Shown here piece after piece: positions 60,349 to 64,000 of a DNA stretch of 64,000 nt (its first letter is position 1; every line of letters starts with the position of its first letter). The position numbers and the translations under genes were made by a program. The notes beneath the pieces were generated by a model. It was not told the DNA's origin. It worked only from the letters and a program-made list of their open reading frames with translations, and searched no databases. Source of the stretch: Fictibacillus nanhaiensis. GTDB lineage: Bacteria > Bacillota > Bacilli > Bacillales > Fictibacillaceae. The stretch is from positions 1,550,001-1,614,000 of the forward strand of contig JAFHKR010000039.1 of assembly GCA_017052515.1 (NCBI GenBank), given 5' to 3'.

Positions 60349-60888
60349 ATGAAATTACATATTCGTTTTGTCAAAAGTTTATGGTCGTTTAAATCTATCG
60401 CATCTTTTCGTTTCTTAGGGGTCGGCAGTACTATCATGTATGTATTATTGTTAACACTATTATGTATGATACCTGTATTCAGCTTATTTTTAGTTGGTCT
60501 TTTATCTAAAAATCAACCTCTAAACAATTTTGAGAGTTTTGGATTAAATGCTAATCAAATGCAAAACTTCGCTTCCACATTAGATGGCATCTTCCCTATC
60601 ATTATTGCGGTAATATATGTCGTGATGTATGTAATCTTTTCAGGTATCTTGTTTTCTGGCGCTTCTATTCTAGCTGCCGTAATCATTCCAGTTGCACAAC
60701 TTCTTAAAAGAAAACAATCTTACAGACACCTATGGGTATTATCTTGCTACTCCATCACCATTCCATCCGTGTTACTAACAGTACTATTCTTTTTTAATAT
60801 CCATATCCCATATTCTTTCTTTTGGTTTTGGTTATTTGCTTTTCTCATATGTGTTCTCTCTATTACCAAGATACCTAGAAAAAAATAA
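60349..60888 (+). CDS. yqgB: DUF1189 membrane protein
   Basis: Membrane protein of 179 residues with four hydrophobic helices, starting MKLHIRFVKSLWSF. AAGGAG lies seven bases before the ATG at 60349. Fits DUF1189 and, by place, YqgB of B. subtilis. Function unknown. Confidence 0.82.
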   Translation: MKLHIRFVKSLWSFKSIASFRFLGVGSTIMYVLLLTLLCMIPVFSLFLVGLLSKNQPLNNFESFGLNANQMQNFASTLDGIFPIIIAVIYVVMYVIFSGILFSGASILAAVIIPVAQLLKRKQSYRHLWVLSCYSITIPSVLLTVLFFFNIHIPYSFFWFWLFAFLICVLSITKIPRKK

Positions 60889-60913
60889 AAAAGCGGCTAA
60901 AGGCCGCTTTTTT
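60884..60913. terminator. Bidirectional terminator after yqgB
   Basis: AAGCGGC / GCCGCTT (60891-60897 with 60903-60909) between A and T runs, shared by the two convergent genes. Confidence 0.85.
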
Positions 60914-60918
60914 GAATT

Positions 60919-61794
60919 CTATTTAAATAATGATTTAATCGCTTCAATGATGGCCATAAAGAAATCGATAATCTTTTGGAAGAAAGACTGTGTTTCCTCG
61001 TCTTTTAAGAAATCACCAAGATTATTACTTATGTCTTTTAAGCCATTTTGAACTTGATCCCAATCGATATTAAGTTCTTTCATTTTATTGAACAACGCAA
61101 GCAATCCATTTAGTTCTTCTTGTGTTAATTCAATCCCCATATCTTTTGCAACTTTTTCTATTAAAGCTCGCAGATCTTCTTCTGATTGTACCGGATTTTT
61201 TGCTATTTCTTCTTTAACACGTGTCATCAACTCAGTGGCTTCTTTCGTTCCGATTCTTTCTCCCAGTTCGGCAGTCTTTACCATCTCTTCATTTGCCACT
61301 TGTTTTTGAGCTTCTGGAATCTCAATCTGTGCAGTAGACTCGTATGCTTTTATGATACCTGTTAAAGCTGCTGTTCCTGAAACTTCGAAGGGAGCTGTGA
61401 CATAGATCTCTGCATCAGTCACACCAGCAGTCGTCAAAGCATTCATGTACATTTCTTCTGTTACCCAATTAATATTATTCGTCTTGACCGACAATCCTTG
61501 GTCTTTATCTCCAATTGTAATCTTTGTTGACGAGATCGCTTTTGAGCCGATTTGCGCTTTTGAAATATAGTTGCCTAAATATTGATGTTCTTCTTCGTTT
61601 GTTACAACTACAGATTCCACATCAGCAGGAACGTCCATTTCTTTTAAGAGTTCACTTTTTTGTTGTTCTGTTAAGTTCTCACCCAACGTTACAATAATGT
61701 CGCCAGGTGCAGCATCAGCGTACATTTTTAAAGGAGCAATAAATAGCGCTGCAACCATTATAGACAACAGAGCAAGTACTTTTGCTTTTTTCAT
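60919..61794 (-). CDS. DUF1002 secreted protein, YpuA-like
   Basis: Secreted protein of 291 residues with a signal peptide (KKAK, hydrophobic core, cleavage near MYADAA). The body has DIIVTLGENLTEQQ, TKITIGDKDQGLSVKT and YVTAPFEVSGTAALTGI, the DUF1002 pattern of B. subtilis YpuA. The C-terminal part is helical. B. subtilis ypuA lies elsewhere, so this is an insertion to the conserved order or a paralogue. GGAGAGG lies before the ATG at 61794. Confidence 0.85.
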   Translation of the reverse strand: MKKAKVLALLSIMVAALFIAPLKMYADAAPGDIIVTLGENLTEQQKSELLKEMDVPADVESVVVTNEEEHQYLGNYISKAQIGSKAISSTKITIGDKDQGLSVKTNNINWVTEEMYMNALTTAGVTDAEIYVTAPFEVSGTAALTGIIKAYESTAQIEIPEAQKQVANEEMVKTAELGERIGTKEATELMTRVKEEIAKNPVQSEEDLRALIEKVAKDMGIELTQEELNGLLALFNKMKELNIDWDQVQNGLKDISNNLGDFLKDEETQSFFQKIIDFFMAIIEAIKSLFK

Positions 61795-61963
61795 TACATT
61801 CACCTCTCCAATCGGTACAACTACAAAGTTACGCAGAAATTTATTTTTTTCTGTCCTTCCTGCCTTTCCATTTTACACCATGCCAAAGAAAGAAGTCACT
61901 TTAAACTTGTCATAAAGAAAATGGACAAGCATATAGTAACATATGCGAAAGGAGAGGGAATAT

Positions 61964-62284
61964 ATGAAACGATTCATTAGAGTTTGTGTAATCATGCTTA
62001 TCTTATATGTGGTAGCCTATGATTTAAAAATCGGGACACTCCCTCAGTCTAGTCCTGCCAACGCAGAAATACATAAAGAAAAGAAAAAAGAGAAGAATAA
62101 ACAAAACTTTAAAACCTATGAAGTAACACCGGGAGATACTTTAATATCAGTTGTAGAGAAACTGAATTCAAATAACAATTATTCTATAGTCTCTATGCTA
62201 AAAGACTTTAAATCATTAAACCCTGAGGCGAATCCAGAGAATATACAAATAGGTAAATCCTACAAATTCCCTTTATATCATTAG
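61964..62284 (+). CDS. yqfZ: LysM domain protein YqfZ
   Basis: Protein of 106 residues with an N-terminal transmembrane or signal segment (about 5-23), a Lys-rich linker and one C-terminal LysM domain (YEVTPGDTLISVVEKLN, LNPEANPENIQIGKSYKFP), which binds peptidoglycan. The ATG at 61964 has AAAGGAGAGG upstream. Same place before ispG as in B. subtilis. Confidence 0.9.
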   Translation: MKRFIRVCVIMLILYVVAYDLKIGTLPQSSPANAEIHKEKKKEKNKQNFKTYEVTPGDTLISVVEKLNSNNNYSIVSMLKDFKSLNPEANPENIQIGKSYKFPLYH

Positions 62285-62388
62285 TAAGTGAGGTAACATT
62301 ACTTGTCAAAACAAAATGTTCCCTGCTAAAATGAACTGATGATAGGACAGAATAATACTGTCAATTTGAAAAAAGGAGCGATTCACCA

Positions 62389-63501
62389 ATGAGTGAAATC
62401 ACCCACCGTTCTAAAACAAGACCTGTAAAAGTAGGAAACTTAACAATAGGTGGAACGAATCAGGTTATTGTACAAAGTATGACAACAACAAAGACACACG
62501 ATGTTGAGGCTACAGTAGCTGAAATCTTACGATTGGAAGAAGCGGGATGCCAAATCGTACGTGTTGCTTGTCCTGATATGCGTGCTGCAGAAGCGATCGC
62601 AGACATAAAGAAAAGAATTAATATTCCACTAGTTGTAGACATTCACTTTGATTATAAGCTTGCGTTAAAAGCAATCGAAGGTGGAGCAGACAAGATTAGA
62701 ATCAATCCTGGTAACATCGGTCGTCGTGAAAAGGTTGAAGCTGTGGTAAAAGCTGCAAAAGAAAAAGGGATTCCGATTCGAATCGGTGTTAACGCAGGTT
62801 CTCTTGAGAAGAAATATCTTGAGAAGTACGGTTACCCTACAGCAGATGGTATGGTCGAGAGTGCTCTTCACCATATAAAAATTTTAGAAGATCTTGATTT
62901 TCATGATATTATCGTTTCTATGAAAGCATCTGATGTCAACCTTGCGATCGAAGCTTATGAAAAAGCTGCAAAAGCTTTTGATTATCCATTACACCTTGGG
63001 ATCACAGAATCAGGTACACTTTTTGCAGGTACCGTTAAAAGTGCTGCTGGATTAGGTGCTATCCTTCATAAAGGGATCGGTAACACCGTTCGTATCTCAC
63101 TGAGTGCAGACCCTGTTGAAGAAGTTAAGGTTGCACGTGAACTATTGAAATCATTCGGACTTCTTTCCGATGCTGCGACACTGATTTCTTGTCCGACTTG
63201 TGGGCGTATTGAGATCGATCTCATTTCAATCGCAAATGAAGTGGAAGAATATATTTCAAACGTACGTGCTCCAATCAAAGTTGCTGTACTTGGTTGTGCT
63301 GTTAATGGACCTGGAGAAGCACGTGAGGCGGATATCGGGATAGCTGGTGCCCGTGGTGAAGGATTGTTATTCCGTCACGGAGAAATCGTAAGGAAGATTC
63401 CAGAAGATCAACTATTAGATGAACTTAAAAAAGAAGTAGACATTTTAGCAAAAGCACATGAAGAAAAATTAAAAGCTGAAGCTGCGGCTCAGCAGGTATA
63501 A
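62389..63501 (+). CDS. ispG: 4-hydroxy-3-methylbut-2-enyl diphosphate synthase (flavodoxin)
   Basis: Penultimate enzyme of the MEP isoprenoid pathway; it reduces MEcPP to HMBPP with a 4Fe-4S cluster. Cluster Cys are in SCPTCGR and [12 protein letters not shown]. The TIM-barrel part starts with [13 protein letters not shown]. The length is 370 residues. AAAGGAG lies upstream. The terminal tail is Ala/Lys-rich. Confidence 0.97.
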   Translation: MSEITHRSKTRPVKVGNLTIGGTNQVIVQSMTTTKTHDVEATVAEILRLEEAGCQIVRVACPDMRAAEAIADIKKRINIPLVVDIHFDYKLALKAIEGGADKIRINPGNIGRREKVEAVVKAAKEKGIPIRIGVNAGSLEKKYLEKYGYPTADGMVESALHHIKILEDLDFHDIIVSMKASDVNLAIEAYEKAAKAFDYPLHLGITESGTLFAGTVKSAAGLGAILHKGIGNTVRISLSADPVEEVKVARELLKSFGLLSDAATLISCPTCGRIEIDLISIANEVEEYISNVRAPIKVAVLGCAVNGPGEAREADIGIAGARGEGLLFRHGEIVRKIPEDQLLDELKKEVDILAKAHEEKLKAEAAAQQV

Positions 63502-63506
63502 ATTTG

Positions 63507-63536
63507 AAAAGCTCCCATCTTCGGGAGCTTTTTCTA
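63507..63536 (+). terminator. Terminator of ispG
   Basis: AAAAGCTCCC / GGGAGCTTTT (63507-63516 with 63523-63532) followed by T, six bases after the stop. Confidence 0.92.
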
Positions 63537-63751
63537 GTTGCGCCATTAAGAGTCTCCATCTGACCGCGTCAAGGTTTCCTCTTTGCTCCTTCGTCTTCAA
63601 GTTTATGCTAACGAAGTGAACTTCCTCGTCGTATGCCTAGCAAGAAGCTTCTCATGTGGCAGATAGACAACTTAATGCTACAATCAACTTGCTATAGAAA
63701 GTAATAAGAAAACGTCTTAAAAGTAACTATCGTTTGTATTTATCTCTTTCC
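63537..63751. other. Non-coding stretch after ispG
   Basis: About 215 bases with no ORF that has a ribosome site and no structure I recognise. It leads into the second copy of the dispersed repeat. Confidence 0.5.
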
Positions 63752-63925
63752 CTGTTGATTGAAGTGTAAGATGAGAGTTCCTTCACTAGGACAGGTGGAC
63801 AGATGAGACACTTAGTAGTGAAACGTCCAAATGTGGCTCACCCCCTGCCCCGCGGAAATCGAGCAGCTGAAACGGAAATCAATTGCTTCCACCAGCTACA
63901 AAGCCTTCGAAAACTGCCTTTTTAA
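63752..63925 (-). repeat. Dispersed fold-back repeat, copy 2
   Basis: Reverse-oriented copy of the element at 47490-47690: on the minus strand TTGATTTCCGTT, CTGCTCG, GCGGGGCAGG, GTGAGCCACATT, ACGTTTCACT and AAGTGTCTCA run in the same order. No ORF. The end of the window (63940-64000) holds a hairpin AGAAGC/GCTTCT that may end a minus-strand gene lying outside. Confidence 0.8.
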
Positions 63926-64000
63926 AAACAGCCTAATTCCATAAAAAAGAAGAAGCGGTAAGCTTCTCCTTTGCTCCTTTTTCCTTTAAAAGAATGGTGC

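Noticed and set aside
63940-64000. 3' end of a minus-strand gene at the window edge
   Set aside because: A hairpin with T run and an in-frame stop at about 63984 are compatible, but only five codons lie inside the window, too few to call.

Overview
The window comes from the chromosome of an endospore-forming, low-GC Gram-positive bacterium of the family Bacillaceae. The reasons are a full comG competence operon, spore genes (a spore photoproduct lyase and a SpoVAF-like germination protein), an LTA synthase paralogue, Bacillus-style ribosome binding sites (AGGAGG, often with TTG or GTG starts), and a gene order that follows the Bacillus subtilis efp to ispG segment (yqhU to yqfY) almost gene for gene. 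A Fictibacillus-like genus is my best guess from the overall look, but this cannot be proven without a search.

Layout. Positions 1-5300 hold efp, a proline peptidase, aroQ, yqhR, yqhQ, yqhP and a patatin-like protein. A 21-bp tandem repeat follows at 5389-5510. Positions 5560-15750 hold mntR, splB, a vitamin B12-dependent ribonucleotide reductase, octanoyltransferase lipM, rhodanese yqhL and the glycine cleavage operon gcvT-gcvPA-gcvPB under a tandem glycine riboswitch. Positions 15870-23080 hold yqhH, yqhG, yqzE, aroK and comGG to comGA. After a tRNA-Gln come mgsR, yqgY, a MidA-like methyltransferase, yqgX, yqgW, yqgT, yqgS, glcK and yqgQ. Positions 31700-38500 depart from the B. subtilis order: a SpoVAF-like protein, an M42 peptidase, a HAD hydrolase, a small unlisted ORF, mobA, a DUF92 protein, then fthC and rpmG.

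Positions 38569-46429 hold the most unusual block, a tightly packed four-gene unit. It encodes an HTH-DUF4912 protein, a GH57-GT4 fusion, a nucleotidyltransferase fused to a mutase-like domain that lacks its catalytic residues, and a GH15 glucoamylase-like enzyme. Together they look like a self-contained cytoplasmic system to activate, polymerise, branch and degrade a glucan-type polymer. A perfect 16-bp palindrome lies just upstream.

Positions 47700-52340 are the phosphate operon pstS-pstC-pstA-pstB-phoU, with four in-phase PhoP boxes in front of pstS and an attenuator-like hairpin after it. Then come pbpA, yqgE, sodA, a six-tRNA operon (Asn, Met, His, Ile-CAU, Ser, Phe), yqgC, a Na/Pi cotransporter with a PhoU tail, a DUF1189 protein, a YpuA-like secreted protein, yqfZ and ispG. 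Two copies of a fold-back dispersed repeat occur at about 47490-47690 and 63752-63925.
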